Source of the DNA: Micromonospora trifolii
GTDB taxonomy: Bacteria; Actinomycetota; Actinomycetes; Mycobacteriales; Micromonosporaceae
Reading direction: 5' to 3'
Assembly: GCF_022229005.1 (NCBI RefSeq)
Contig: NZ_JAKKFD010000001.1
Coordinates: 124,001 to 188,000, forward strand
Length of the DNA: 64,000 nt
Of the stretch, positions 16,278 through 27,070 are shown one piece after another (position 1 is the first letter of the stretch; every line of letters starts with the position of its first letter). A program made the translations under genes and the position numbers. The notes beneath the pieces are model-generated. The model had not been told where the DNA came from. It ran no database searches and was given only the letters and a program-made list of their open reading frames with translations.

Positions 16278-16808
16278 TCAGGCTGGTCGGCGCATCTGTA
16301 GCTCGTTCAGGGCTGGAATGGTCGGGTGGGGGACTCGTACCCCGGTGTCCTTGAAGCCCAGGCGCTGGTACGCGCGGTAGGCACGGTCGTTGCCGACCAC
16401 CACCTCCAGCAGAAGCTCCGGTCGGCCACAGGCGCGCGACCAGGCGGCCACCCCGTCGATCAGCTCGCCGAGCAGGCCACTGCCGCGCCAGGTCGGCGTG
16501 ACGTACACGGCGTAGATCACGGTCAGCCCCGGTTCGTTCGGGTGGGTCGTGCCACCGGTGTGCCCGACCAGCCGGCCGCCCGGGTCGGCGATGAACTGCG
16601 CGTTGCCGGCGCCGGCCGAGGTGTAGGCGACCCGGGCGGCGAACTCGTTGTGCGGTCGGGCCGCCGCGTCCGCGAGGGTCTCCAGGAAGGCCAACGGTGC
16701 GTCGGCAAGCATCTCCAGGCGCAGCGCCCGCATCCGGGCGGCGTCCTCCGGCCGGACCCGGCGGATCTCCGCGAGCCGTAGGGCCGGCGAGCCCATGTCG
16801 GTGGTCAT
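16278..16808 (-). CDS. GNAT-family N-acetyltransferase
   Basis: The product has 176 residues. The acetyl-CoA loop is VTPTWRGSGLLGELIDG (about 108-124), and the end of the domain, NDRAYRAYQRLGFKDTG, is typical. The N-terminus (RRVRPEDAARMRALRLEMLADAP) is the first GNAT helix pair. The substrate is unknown. An ATG at 16796 is an alternative start. The gene converges on paaN across palindromic repeat A. Confidence 0.85.
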   Translation of the reverse strand: MTTDMGSPALRLAEIRRVRPEDAARMRALRLEMLADAPLAFLETLADAAARPHNEFAARVAYTSAGAGNAQFIADPGGRLVGHTGGTTHPNEPGLTVIYAVYVTPTWRGSGLLGELIDGVAAWSRACGRPELLLEVVVGNDRAYRAYQRLGFKDTGVRVPHPTIPALNELQMRRPA

Positions 16809-17133
16809 GTCCGCATGCCTACCACAGGGGCGGGACGGCGTTTCGGGAGCTCGGCCCCATCCCGGTCACCTCGGGAGCGCCCTGCGACCCTTCCTCCATT
16901 TGGTAATGACGCTGACGAATCCGGTGGCTCGGGAGCCCGGCCGATCAGCGCGGCCGGGACGCACGGAAGTGTGTCCGATTTGTGGCCGTGCGCGTCCGTC
17001 ACTCCTCGTGTAGCGTGCGATTTCGGTCACCGATTTCAATGGCGGTCATCGATCGCTGAGTCGGTGGTCGGGGGCGCCCGGCCGTGCCGTGCGCCGAGTC
17101 AGGCAACGCCGCGCAGAGTGAGGGAAGTGCACC
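16809..17133. other. Intergenic region upstream of cspA
   Basis: This 325-base gap separates the divergent acetyltransferase and cold-shock genes. It holds the long leader of cspA with the ribosome site GAGGGAAG near 17119-17126. Short open frames cross it, but none has a ribosome site together with a believable sequence. I see no further gene. Confidence 0.5.
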
Positions 17134-17337
17134 GTGGCACAGGGCTCCGTGAAGTGGTTCAACGCCGAAAAGGGCTACGGCTTCATCGCCGTCGACGGCG
17201 GTCAGGACGTGTTCGTCCACTTCTCCGCGATCGAGATGGACGGTTACAAGGCGTTGGACGACGGTCAGCGGGTCGAGTTCGAGATCGCCCAGGGCCAGAA
17301 GGGTCCACAGGCAGAGCACGTACGCGTCATCGGCTGA
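17134..17337 (+). CDS. cspA: Cold-shock protein, CspA family
   Basis: The 67-residue product is one complete cold-shock domain that binds single-stranded RNA and DNA. RNP1 is KGYGFI and RNP2 is VFVHF, with the aromatic [10 protein letters not shown] surface intact. The GTG start follows GAGGGAAG at a good distance. The gene stands alone with a long leader; whether it is cold-induced cannot be read from the sequence. Confidence 0.95.
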   Translation: MAQGSVKWFNAEKGYGFIAVDGGQDVFVHFSAIEMDGYKALDDGQRVEFEIAQGQKGPQAEHVRVIG

Positions 17338-17432
17338 GCTTCCTGGCCGATCGGCCCCGTGAGTCGGGGCTGCGGCTGGGGCGCGCAGCCGGGAAGATCG
17401 TGAACCGTTCCAGCCGATGCTGAGGAGCGTTC

Positions 17433-18605
17433 ATGACCGACCAGCCACCCCCGCCCACTCCGTCCTCCGGGTCGGGGGAGCCGGACCCGTCCGATCCGTC
17501 TTCGTCCGCCGGCAGCCCCGGCCACGCTGGTCCGCCGCCCGGCTGGGGGCCGGGAATGCCTCCGGCCGGCCCGCCTTCCGGCCCCGCCGGTCCGCCGCCC
17601 GGCTGGGATCCCGCGCAGGGTGCCTGGGGTGCTGCCCCGCCGCCGCAGGGCTGGGTGTTCCCGCCCACCGGGGGTTATCCGCCCGGGTCGGGCCCCTACG
17701 GCGGGCAGCCGTGGTACCCGGGGGCGCCGGCCGGCTGGTACCCGCCGGGTTACGGGTTCGACCCGAACGACGCCCTGGTCACGCCGCCCGGTGCCGGCCT
17801 CGGCGGCTGGTTCAACAGGTGTGGGGGAGCGCTGCGCCGGGGCTGGCGACAGTTGGTGCCGATCATGCTGCTCACCCAGGTGTTGCCGGCGGCGGTGCTC
17901 TCGGTGATCTCCCTCGGGCTGGACCCGTCGGCGAAGTGGGCCGCGCAGGCCGAATCGACGTCGGCCCCCGCGCTGCCGGACAATTTTGCCGCCGAGCTGC
18001 TGAGCCTCCTGGTCCTGCTGGTCGGCGGGAGCCTGGTGGTCGGGTTGGTGCAGGCCGTCGGCTGGGCCGCCGGCACCTGGGTGATCACCCGACAGGCGGC
18101 CGGTCAGCCGGTCGATCTGGAGTCCGCGCTGCGCTACGGCCTGCGTCGGGCGCTCGGGCTGTGGGGTTGGACCCTGTTGGTCAGTCTGTTGATCGGCGTC
18201 GGTGTCTGTTTCTGCGTGCTGCCGGGCATCTACCTGGCCTTCGCGCTGAGCATGGCCGGCCCGGTCTATCTCTTCGAGCGCCACAACCCGATCGGTCGAT
18301 CGTTCCGGATGTTCCACGACCGGCTCGGCCTGCTGCTCGGTCGGGTGGCCCTGGTCGCCGTGGCGGTGATCGTCGGCACCCTGATCCCCGGTGGCCTGGA
18401 AGGGGTTGGCACCTCCGCGTTCGGAACGGATCCGTTCTCCTCGGCGGGTACCGCCGCCGGGACGGTGGTGGTGATCGGGATCACCGCCGTGCTGGCCCTG
18501 CCGGCCCACCTTGCTCAGATGATCGGTCTGCTGGTGACGTACGCCGAGCAGCGCGCCCATGAGGCGCCGGTGAACACCGCTGGACTGGCCGCGGAACTCG
18601 GCTGA
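17433..18605 (+). CDS. Membrane protein with Pro/Gly-rich N-terminus
   Basis: The product has 390 residues. The first 110 are a low-complexity cytoplasmic tail rich in P, G and W with repeated PPPGW units. Residues 120-380 contain five or six hydrophobic helices, with LFERHNPIGRSFRMFHDR between two of them. The helical part resembles the glycerophosphoryl-diester-phosphodiesterase membrane region and related DUF families found in many actinomycete proteins; no catalytic residues were seen. GAGGAG precedes the ATG. The gene lies just before the groEL promoter on the same strand. Confidence 0.8.
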   Translation: MTDQPPPPTPSSGSGEPDPSDPSSSAGSPGHAGPPPGWGPGMPPAGPPSGPAGPPPGWDPAQGAWGAAPPPQGWVFPPTGGYPPGSGPYGGQPWYPGAPAGWYPPGYGFDPNDALVTPPGAGLGGWFNRCGGALRRGWRQLVPIMLLTQVLPAAVLSVISLGLDPSAKWAAQAESTSAPALPDNFAAELLSLLVLLVGGSLVVGLVQAVGWAAGTWVITRQAAGQPVDLESALRYGLRRALGLWGWTLLVSLLIGVGVCFCVLPGIYLAFALSMAGPVYLFERHNPIGRSFRMFHDRLGLLLGRVALVAVAVIVGTLIPGGLEGVGTSAFGTDPFSSAGTAAGTVVVIGITAVLALPAHLAQMIGLLVTYAEQRAHEAPVNTAGLAAELG

Positions 18606-18619
18606 GCGGCGGCATCGTG

Positions 18620-18646
18620 CTTGCACTCGGCAGGGGAGAGTGCTAA
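18620..18646 (+). promoter_or_regulatory. CIRCE element 1 overlapping the groEL promoter
   Basis: CTTGCACTC, nine bases, GAGTGCTAA matches the HrcA operator TTAGCACTC-N9-GAGTGCTAA with two left-arm differences. TTGCAC (18621-18626) and TAAACA (18644-18649), 17 bases apart, would be the -35 and -10, so repressor and RNA polymerase compete for the same bases. Confidence 0.88.
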
Positions 18647-20500
<1,854 letters not shown>

Positions 20501-20515
20501 GTCCAGTTCCGACAC

Positions 20516-20553
20516 CGAACGGGGCGGGCCGCTGACGCGGTCCGCCCCGTTCG
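20516..20553. terminator. Bidirectional terminator hairpin after groEL
   Basis: CGAACGGGGCGG (20516-20527) pairs perfectly with CCGCCCCGTTCG (20542-20553). It lies between groEL and a converging small gene and can serve both. Confidence 0.8.
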
Positions 20554-20556
20554 TCG

Positions 20557-20805
20557 TCAGGTCGGTAGTGGGCGCTGGTTGCGCCGCTTGTGTGCCCGGT
20601 TGTACGGCGGAAGCAGTTGGATGGGTGCGTCCACCATCTCCTGCGGCTCCTCGACCACCGACGGCTCACCGTCGGTGGTCATCTCGGCCAGTTGCTCGGC
20701 GTCGCCGTAGTCGAGCCGGTCGAACGGCAGTTGGCCGGGGAGTTCACCCACCGGTTTCCAGGTGATCGGCGTGCCGTCCTCGGTCTGGTTGTCATCCGTG
20801 GTCAT
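20557..20805 (-). CDS. Small acidic hypothetical protein
   Basis: The 82-residue product is acidic, has no signal or membrane segment and ends in a basic, Pro-containing tail (HKRRNQRPLPT). GAGGAGGC before the ATG supports the start. I do not recognise a family. It converges on groEL and is followed upstream by a tandem acetyltransferase gene on the same strand. Confidence 0.65.
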   Translation of the reverse strand: MTTDDNQTEDGTPITWKPVGELPGQLPFDRLDYGDAEQLAEMTTDGEPSVVEEPQEMVDAPIQLLPPYNRAHKRRNQRPLPT

Positions 20806-20883
20806 GGCTGCCTCCTCTACCGAAACGGTAGGGGGCGTCGATGGCCGATGCGGGCGAATGGATCTATGTCCTGTTTGCCCCAG

Positions 20884-21819
20884 TTATGCCCTGGTCACGG
20901 TTCGCCGGTACAGGAAGAAGACCCGCTCGATCCACGCACCCGCGCTGCCCGAATAGAACGGCACCGGACCCACCCAGCCGATCTGTGCCCGGTCCAGCCC
21001 CGCCGCCCGCTGGTCGCGCAGGCAACGCCGCAACAGGACCCCACCGATGCCCGACCCCTCCGCGGCCGGCGCGGTGCCCATCGGCCCGAACCAGCTCGGC
21101 CGGGACGACCCGTAAGCGGCGAAGCCGAGCACCTCGCCGTCCCGCTCCGCCAGGTGGCAACCGGCGTCGGGGCGCCCCACCGACCCGGCCAGCTCGCCGT
21201 CCCACGTTCCGCCGAAGGTGGACCGGGCGAACGCGGTCAGCGTCGGCAGGTCCGCCGGCTCCGCCCGGCGTACTGTGACGCCCTGGTCGGCCAGTCGCCG
21301 CTCGGTCGCCTCGGTGGACCGCAGTGCCGGCGACCCGTCGTACGACAGGTCCGCGGTCATGTTCCAGGCGGTCCGGTCCTGCTGGTAGCCGAGCGCGAGG
21401 GCGGCGCAGACCGCCGGCGTGTAGCGGACGTCGATGCCCGGCCACGCGTAGTACGGCGGATTCCCGGCCAGCAGGACCTCGGTCGCCCCGCGCTCGGCGA
21501 GCACCCGTTCGGCCTGCTGGAGCAGCGCCCGGCCGACGCCCCGACGCCGCTGTTCCGCATGGACCGCTACCAGGTCCACGTGCCCGATCCCCGGCTCGAT
21601 CGACGACACCGAGCAGATCAGCACCCCCACCAGGTCCGCACCCCGGTACGCGCCCAGCCCGACCACCGGCCGGTCGGCGGTGGCCCGGTTCCAGAGAACG
21701 TCAACGATGGCGGCCGCCTCGGCGGCGTCCTCGGGCAGGTCGAGAGCCTGCTGGCAGAGCTGTACGACGCTGGGGGCCAGGTCGGCGGTCAGCTCGGTGA
21801 CGGTGATCTCGGCGTCCAT
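20884..21819 (-). CDS. Tandem GNAT-family acetyltransferase
   Basis: The 311-residue product has two GNAT domains. The first has VHAEQRRRGVGRALLQQAE (about 85-103) as acetyl-CoA loop. The second (from about residue 175) has EGSGIGGVLLRRCLRD. Proteins of this kind are often annotated as GNAT acetyltransferases of unknown substrate. The ATG at 21819 was chosen because the first strand (ITVTELTADLAPSVVQL) begins right after it; upstream sequence in the same frame is poor. Confidence 0.83.
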   Translation of the reverse strand: MDAEITVTELTADLAPSVVQLCQQALDLPEDAAEAAAIVDVLWNRATADRPVVGLGAYRGADLVGVLICSVSSIEPGIGHVDLVAVHAEQRRRGVGRALLQQAERVLAERGATEVLLAGNPPYYAWPGIDVRYTPAVCAALALGYQQDRTAWNMTADLSYDGSPALRSTEATERRLADQGVTVRRAEPADLPTLTAFARSTFGGTWDGELAGSVGRPDAGCHLAERDGEVLGFAAYGSSRPSWFGPMGTAPAAEGSGIGGVLLRRCLRDQRAAGLDRAQIGWVGPVPFYSGSAGAWIERVFFLYRRTVTRA

Positions 21820-21888
21820 GGTCGCCGACCCTAGATCACCGGGTGTCGAGTCGCACCCCCGGCTCAGCACTTCAGGAAGGAAACCTGC

Positions 21889-24435
21889 CTATTGCTGGGC
21901 GGCGCGAACCGCTGCGTAGGCGTCGACCTGCCCGGCACCGGTGACGTTCGACGGGGAACCGCAGGCGTCCGAGGGGCTGTCGGAGCGATAGGTGGGCGTG
22001 GCCGCAGTGGCGGTGTCCCGAAGGATCTGCCGGGTCCGGGTCACGTCGCCGACCAGCGCCGGGTTCGCCGACCACATCAGCGCGACCACCCCGGCCACCT
22101 GCGGGGTCGCCATCGACGTGCCGTCCAGCGCGGCGTACGTGCCGCCCGGCATGGCCGACACCACTCCCACCCCCGGTGCCAGCACGTCCGGTTTACCCGA
22201 GCCACCCGTCACCGGCCCGCGCGAGGAGAACTCGGCGACCCGCCGCTGGGCGTCCACCGCGCCCACTGTCAGCACGTCCGGGTACGGGGCGGGCGGATCG
22301 TCGATCGACGCGCACCACGGGCCGGTGTTGCCGGCCGCCGCGACCACGAAGATCCCGGCGGCGTCCAGGGCGGCGGTGGCCGGCCGCAGGACGCGCTGGT
22401 CGCAACCCTCGATGGGAGGGCAGCCCCACGAGTTGGTCAGCACCTGCGGGGCGCGCTCCGGACGGCCGTCGGTGAACGGGTCGCCGCCGGCCGGAAAGGG
22501 CGCCAACATGAACTGGAGACAGTCCAGGTAGTGCGCGGGGCTGCCGAGGTTGCGGTCCAGGTTGACGCAGCCCACCCACTGCGCGTCCGGTGCCACCCCG
22601 ATGCCGTCCCGCCCGACCGCGCTGCCCACCGTGTGGGTGCCGTGCCCGCCCTGGTCGGTCGGGCTCCGGGTGTCGTCCCACGGGTCGTACCAGGAGTCGT
22701 CCCCACCACGGAACCCGGCTCGCAGCGCGGGGTGGCCGCCGTCCACCCCGGAGTCGGAGCTGCCGACCACGATGCCGGTGCCGGTCACCCCGAGCTGGGA
22801 CCACACCCGGTCGGCGCCAATCTGGAGGATGTTCCACTGCGGGCCGGTGGGCTTGGGCGCGGTGCCCCGGCTCTGCCCGGCCGGGGCCGGCAGTGGCCGC
22901 AGGCGTTGGCTGACCAGCACCCGGGCCACCTCCGGTCGGCGGGCGAGCCAGGCCCGCACCGCCGGGCCGCCGTCCACCTCGACCGCGTTGACCAGGTAGT
23001 ACGACACCGGGTCGAGGCGCAGCCGGTTCAACCCCCGGAGCAGGTCGCCCTGGCTCTGCTCGGCGGTCGACACCAGCCGCCGGTAGACCTCCGCCGCGCG
23101 GGCGTCGCGCCCGGCCCGGCCCGGCGCGGCGGCCGGAAGATCGCTCAGGTTGGCCTGCGCGCGCAGCACCACGAACAGCCGCTCGCCGTACAGGCCCGGC
23201 TGGCCGGGGCCGAGGTCGACCACGCCGAACGTCACCAGCAGCACCACGGCCGCCACCGCGGCGACCCGCCTGTTCGGGGTGCGCGCCGTCGGCCGGGCGA
23301 GCAGCACCGCGTACCCGATGGCGACCAGGACCGCGACGGCGAGCCCGACGCCGGCGGCGGCCGCCACCCAGAAGGGGATGTCCCGGGTGCCGACCAGCAG
23401 CAGGCTGATCTCTTCCGGGTCGGTGAAGGCCAGCGGGCCGAGCGCGGCCAGGCCCACGAGCCAGCCGGTCGCCGTTCGGCCGGCGCGGGTGGCCTCGGCC
23501 GGGTCGGCGGTGGGCCGCCAGGTCGCGGCCCAGAGCGCGGCCAGCGCGAAACCCACCGGCGGCACTGTCAGCAGGGCGGGCAACTGCGCGCCGGACTGGC
23601 CGGTCCCGGCCGCGAGCAGCAGCAGCGCCACCCCGGCGACCAATCCGCCGACCAGCACCAGCCGAGCCGGCCGGGGTGGTCGCCCAACCGCGAACGGGGC
23701 CCAGAAGGGGGCGTCCAGCAGAGTCGCGGCCAGCACTCCGAGCGCGGCGGCCGCCAGCAGTGCGAGCGCGGTCTCCAGGAAACCGCCGAGCGCGCCCAAC
23801 CAGGCCCACGGCAGCAGCAGCGCCAACCCGGCGGCGACCGCGAGCAGCGGCACCGGGCCGAACCCGAGCAACCTCCGCCGCCGCCCGACCGGCTCCGCGT
23901 TCCCGGTGGCTGCGGGCGGCCTGGTGTCGCCGTCTCCGGTGGCCTCGGGCCGCGTGGCGTCGTCGCCGTCTCCGGTGGGTGCCGGGCCGCCGACCGAGCC
24001 AACCAGCCCGGGGTACGCCCATCGACGCGCCGACCAGCGCACGGCGAGCGCGCCGAGCAGCGCCGCACCGGCCAGCGCGGCGAGGTACGCCTCGTGATGC
24101 ACCGGCGGCACGACCCGCAGCACCGTGAGCACGCCGAGCGCGAGTGCTCCGATCAGCCAGGCCCGCCCGGTGGCCCGGACCGCGGCCGACCGGGGCAGGA
24201 CGGCCAGCAGCAGGGCGGGCGTGCCGGCCAGCACGACGGTGGCCAGGCCGAGCACCGGCCAGAGCCAGCCGAGCCGGTCCCGTCCGAAGCTCAGCAGCAC
24301 CTGGTCGGTGAGCCAGCCACCGGTCTGGGTGCCCACGGTGATCGCGACCGTCCAGCAGCCGACCAGCACGGCAGCGACGACCGGCCACGGGGAACTGCTG
24401 TCGCTGAAACCGGGTTGCGCAGGTTGACCGTGCAT
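21889..24435 (-). CDS. Subtilisin-family (S8) protease with N-terminal multi-pass membrane domain
   Basis: The product has 848 residues. Residues 1-430 contain about ten hydrophobic helices interrupted by an Asp/Thr/Glu-rich loop (about 145-190). Residues 430-545 look like a propeptide or stalk, and the catalytic domain follows: Asp561 (SSDSGVDGG), His598 (GGHGTHTVGS) and Ser774 (DGTSMATPQ). All three triad residues are present, so the enzyme should be active. Joining a subtilase to so many membrane helices is uncommon; the usual actinobacterial mycosin has a single C-terminal anchor. The protease domain probably faces outward. The ORF ends 69 bases upstream of the acetyltransferase gene. Confidence 0.87.
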   Translation of the reverse strand: MHGQPAQPGFSDSSSPWPVVAAVLVGCWTVAITVGTQTGGWLTDQVLLSFGRDRLGWLWPVLGLATVVLAGTPALLLAVLPRSAAVRATGRAWLIGALALGVLTVLRVVPPVHHEAYLAALAGAALLGALAVRWSARRWAYPGLVGSVGGPAPTGDGDDATRPEATGDGDTRPPAATGNAEPVGRRRRLLGFGPVPLLAVAAGLALLLPWAWLGALGGFLETALALLAAAALGVLAATLLDAPFWAPFAVGRPPRPARLVLVGGLVAGVALLLLAAGTGQSGAQLPALLTVPPVGFALAALWAATWRPTADPAEATRAGRTATGWLVGLAALGPLAFTDPEEISLLLVGTRDIPFWVAAAAGVGLAVAVLVAIGYAVLLARPTARTPNRRVAAVAAVVLLVTFGVVDLGPGQPGLYGERLFVVLRAQANLSDLPAAAPGRAGRDARAAEVYRRLVSTAEQSQGDLLRGLNRLRLDPVSYYLVNAVEVDGGPAVRAWLARRPEVARVLVSQRLRPLPAPAGQSRGTAPKPTGPQWNILQIGADRVWSQLGVTGTGIVVGSSDSGVDGGHPALRAGFRGGDDSWYDPWDDTRSPTDQGGHGTHTVGSAVGRDGIGVAPDAQWVGCVNLDRNLGSPAHYLDCLQFMLAPFPAGGDPFTDGRPERAPQVLTNSWGCPPIEGCDQRVLRPATAALDAAGIFVVAAAGNTGPWCASIDDPPAPYPDVLTVGAVDAQRRVAEFSSRGPVTGGSGKPDVLAPGVGVVSAMPGGTYAALDGTSMATPQVAGVVALMWSANPALVGDVTRTRQILRDTATAATPTYRSDSPSDACGSPSNVTGAGQVDAYAAVRAAQQ

Positions 24436-24605
24436 CCGAGAACCTTACGACCACGACGAAGGGTTTCGACCTGAGCGTCGGGTTCCGGGGCTTCGCAGAT
24501 CCGGGCAGATCGTGGCGAGACGTGTCGTGCGCTTCGGAGCAGGTAGGTGCGGTGCGGAGCGGGCGGCGAATGTCGACACTGTGGCTCGGCGGTTACGGTG
24601 GACGG

Positions 24606-26435
24606 GTGCGCGACCCCAATATCTCCCGATCCGTCGCCGGTCAGCTCTCACCGGTCCGCCGTGCGTCCGACCTGCGTCGACTGCGTGCCGAGCGCTTCGA
24701 CGTGCTGGTCATCGGGGGCGGGGTGACCGGAGCCGGTGCCGCTCTGGACGCGGCGTCCCGGGGCCTGAAGGTGGCGCTGGTCGAGGCGCGTGACCTCGCT
24801 GCCGGCACCTCCAGCCGGTCCAGCAAACTCATCCACGGTGGCCTGCGCTACCTGGAGCAGTTGGAGTTCCACCTGGTCCACGAGGCGCTCACCGAGCGCG
24901 GCCTGCTGGCCACCCGGCTCGCGCCGCACCTGGTACGCCCGGTGCCGATCATGGTGCCGCTGCCGGCCGGGCGGGGTCTGCGGGACCTGCCGGCCCGGGT
25001 CTTCCGCCGCTCGTACTACGGCGCCGGGGTGGCCGCGTACGACGTCTTCGCCGGGGTCTTCGGCGGTGGCCGGGGCATGCCCCTGCACCGTCACCTGACC
25101 CGGGAGGGCGCTCGCCGGATCTTCCCGAGTCTGCGGGCCGACGCGCTGGCCGGGGCGATCCGCTACTACGACGGGCAGGTCGACGACGCCCGGCTGGTGG
25201 TCACCCTGGCGCGCACCGCGGCCAGCCTCGGCGCCACAGTGGTGAGCAGTGCGCGCGCCGTCGGGCTGATCCGTCAGGCGCGCGAGGTGACCGGCGTCCG
25301 CGTCCGTGACCTGGAGGCACCGCTCGGCTCGCCGGATGCGGAGTTCGAGGTGCAGGCCCGCACCGTCATCGCCGCCACCGGCGTGTGGAGCGACGACATG
25401 TCCCGGATGCTCAACGACGTGGGCCTGCGGCCCGGCGTCCGGGTGCGCGCCTCCAAGGGGGTGCACCTGGTGGTGCCCCGCTCGGCGATCACCGGCGAGA
25501 CGGGGCTCATCCTGCGTACGGCGAGTTCGGTGCTCTTCGTCATCCCGTGGGGCGGGCACTGGATCATCGGCACCACTGACACCGACTGGCGGCTGGACCG
25601 TTCCCACCCGGCCGCCTCGGCCCGCGACATCGACTACCTCCTCCAGCAGGTCAACACCGTGCTGGAGCGGCCGCTGACCACCGCCGACATCGAGGGGGTC
25701 TACGCCGGGCTGCGGCCGCTGCTGGCCGGCGAGGCCGACTCGACCTCGAAGCTCTCCCGGGAGCACGCGGTCTTCGAGCCGATGCTCGGGCTGTTGCTGG
25801 TCGCCGGCGGCAAGTACACGACGTACCGGGTGATGGCGTCCGACGTGGTCGACCGGGCCGCTCGCCGGCTCGGTGGCGCCCGCTCGTCGCGTACCGCCGA
25901 CCTGCCGCTGCTCGGTGCCGACGGGTACCCGGCGATGTGGCGGGACCGGGCCGACCTGGCGCGCCGGCACGGCGTGCCGGTGGGCGTGGTGGAGCATCTG
26001 CTGGAGCGGTACGGCACTCTCACCCTGGACCTGCTGGCGCTGGTCGACGCCGATCCTCTGCTGGCGTCTCCACTGGCCGGTGCTCCGGAGTACCTGGCGG
26101 CGGAGGTCGCCTACGCGGCGCGGGCCGAGGGCGCGCTGCACCTGGAGGACGTGCTGACCCGGCGGACCCGGATCTCGTTCGAGACCAGCCACCGGGGGCT
26201 GGAGTCGGCGGAGCACACCGCCGAGTTGATGGGCGCGGTGCTCGGGTGGGACGCGGCCACCCGGGAACGCGAGGTCGAGCACTACCGGGCCCGGGTGGAG
26301 GCGGAGCGGCAGTCCCAGCTGATGCCGGACGACGCGGCGGCCGACGCGGCCCGGCTCGGCGCTCCGGACGTCCGGGGTTACGCGGCCGACCGGGGCGACG
26401 ACGATCAGGCGGAGCTGCGCCCGTCCGCTCGATGA
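24606..26435 (+). CDS. glpD: Glycerol-3-phosphate dehydrogenase, FAD-dependent
   Basis: The 609-residue product should oxidise sn-glycerol 3-phosphate to dihydroxyacetone phosphate and pass electrons to quinone. The FAD dinucleotide motif GGGVTGAG lies at residues 37-44, the GTSSRSSKLIHGGLRYLE block follows, and the C-terminal DAO domain extends beyond residue 450. The GTG at 24606 is six bases after TACGGT and fits a leaderless transcript; an ATG at 24570 would add 12 residues. No glpF or glpK is adjacent. Confidence 0.92.
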   Translation: MRDPNISRSVAGQLSPVRRASDLRRLRAERFDVLVIGGGVTGAGAALDAASRGLKVALVEARDLAAGTSSRSSKLIHGGLRYLEQLEFHLVHEALTERGLLATRLAPHLVRPVPIMVPLPAGRGLRDLPARVFRRSYYGAGVAAYDVFAGVFGGGRGMPLHRHLTREGARRIFPSLRADALAGAIRYYDGQVDDARLVVTLARTAASLGATVVSSARAVGLIRQAREVTGVRVRDLEAPLGSPDAEFEVQARTVIAATGVWSDDMSRMLNDVGLRPGVRVRASKGVHLVVPRSAITGETGLILRTASSVLFVIPWGGHWIIGTTDTDWRLDRSHPAASARDIDYLLQQVNTVLERPLTTADIEGVYAGLRPLLAGEADSTSKLSREHAVFEPMLGLLLVAGGKYTTYRVMASDVVDRAARRLGGARSSRTADLPLLGADGYPAMWRDRADLARRHGVPVGVVEHLLERYGTLTLDLLALVDADPLLASPLAGAPEYLAAEVAYAARAEGALHLEDVLTRRTRISFETSHRGLESAEHTAELMGAVLGWDAATREREVEHYRARVEAERQSQLMPDDAAADAARLGAPDVRGYAADRGDDDQAELRPSAR

Positions 26436-26523
26436 CGAATTGCGACGTTACCGATGGGTAACCATCGATACCGGCCCGGATGGTGGTTTCGAACGCTACC
26501 TACGGTGGGGTAGGTTTCCGCGC

Positions 26524-27060
26524 GTGCTACGCCGCGCGCGCCCTCGTCTGCTCTCACCCCTGCTCGCCGTCGCGCTCGTCGGCGCCCTGACCGGGTGCTC
26601 CCTCTTCGACGGAGACAAGCCGAGCACCCCGGTGACGCAACCGACCGCAGGCACGGCAGGTGGCGGCTCGCAGCTGGAGATCCCCACCACTGTCGCCGCC
26701 GGCCAGGTCAGCCTGCTCCAGCGGCTCGGCGAAGACGGGCCGATGCGCACCCTGAGCGTCGAACGGAACGGCGCGTGGCAGTGCGTCGACTGCGCCGGCG
26801 ACGGCGTGACCTCCCGAGGCACCCTCGCACCGGAGCTGACCGAACGGCTCCAGGTGCTGCTCGCCAACCCGGCGCTCGCCGACGAGACCGACCAGGCCCG
26901 GCGGTACCGGACCACCTGCATCGACGCGCTGACGTCCAGCCTCATCACCTCGACCGGGCTGATCACCTCGCAGGACTGCCCGGGCGAGGAACTCACGCCG
27001 GTCGCCGGGGAGATCCTGCTGCTGCTCACCCAGGCGACCCCGGCCGAGGTCAAGGGCTGA
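26524..27060 (+). CDS. Secreted lipoprotein, unknown function
   Basis: The product has 178 residues with a basic start, a hydrophobic segment (LLSPLLAVALVGALTGC) ending in a lipobox, and a Thr/Gly-rich linker. The mature part has paired cysteines in WQCVDCAGDG and later TTCIDAL and SQDCPGEE, suggesting disulfide bonds outside the cell. The family was not recognised. The GTG lies seven bases after TAGGTT. It converges on the FAD-linked oxidase with ten bases between the stops. Confidence 0.72.
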   Translation: MLRRARPRLLSPLLAVALVGALTGCSLFDGDKPSTPVTQPTAGTAGGGSQLEIPTTVAAGQVSLLQRLGEDGPMRTLSVERNGAWQCVDCAGDGVTSRGTLAPELTERLQVLLANPALADETDQARRYRTTCIDALTSSLITSTGLITSQDCPGEELTPVAGEILLLLTQATPAEVKG

Positions 27061-27070
27061 CCGCAGCCGG

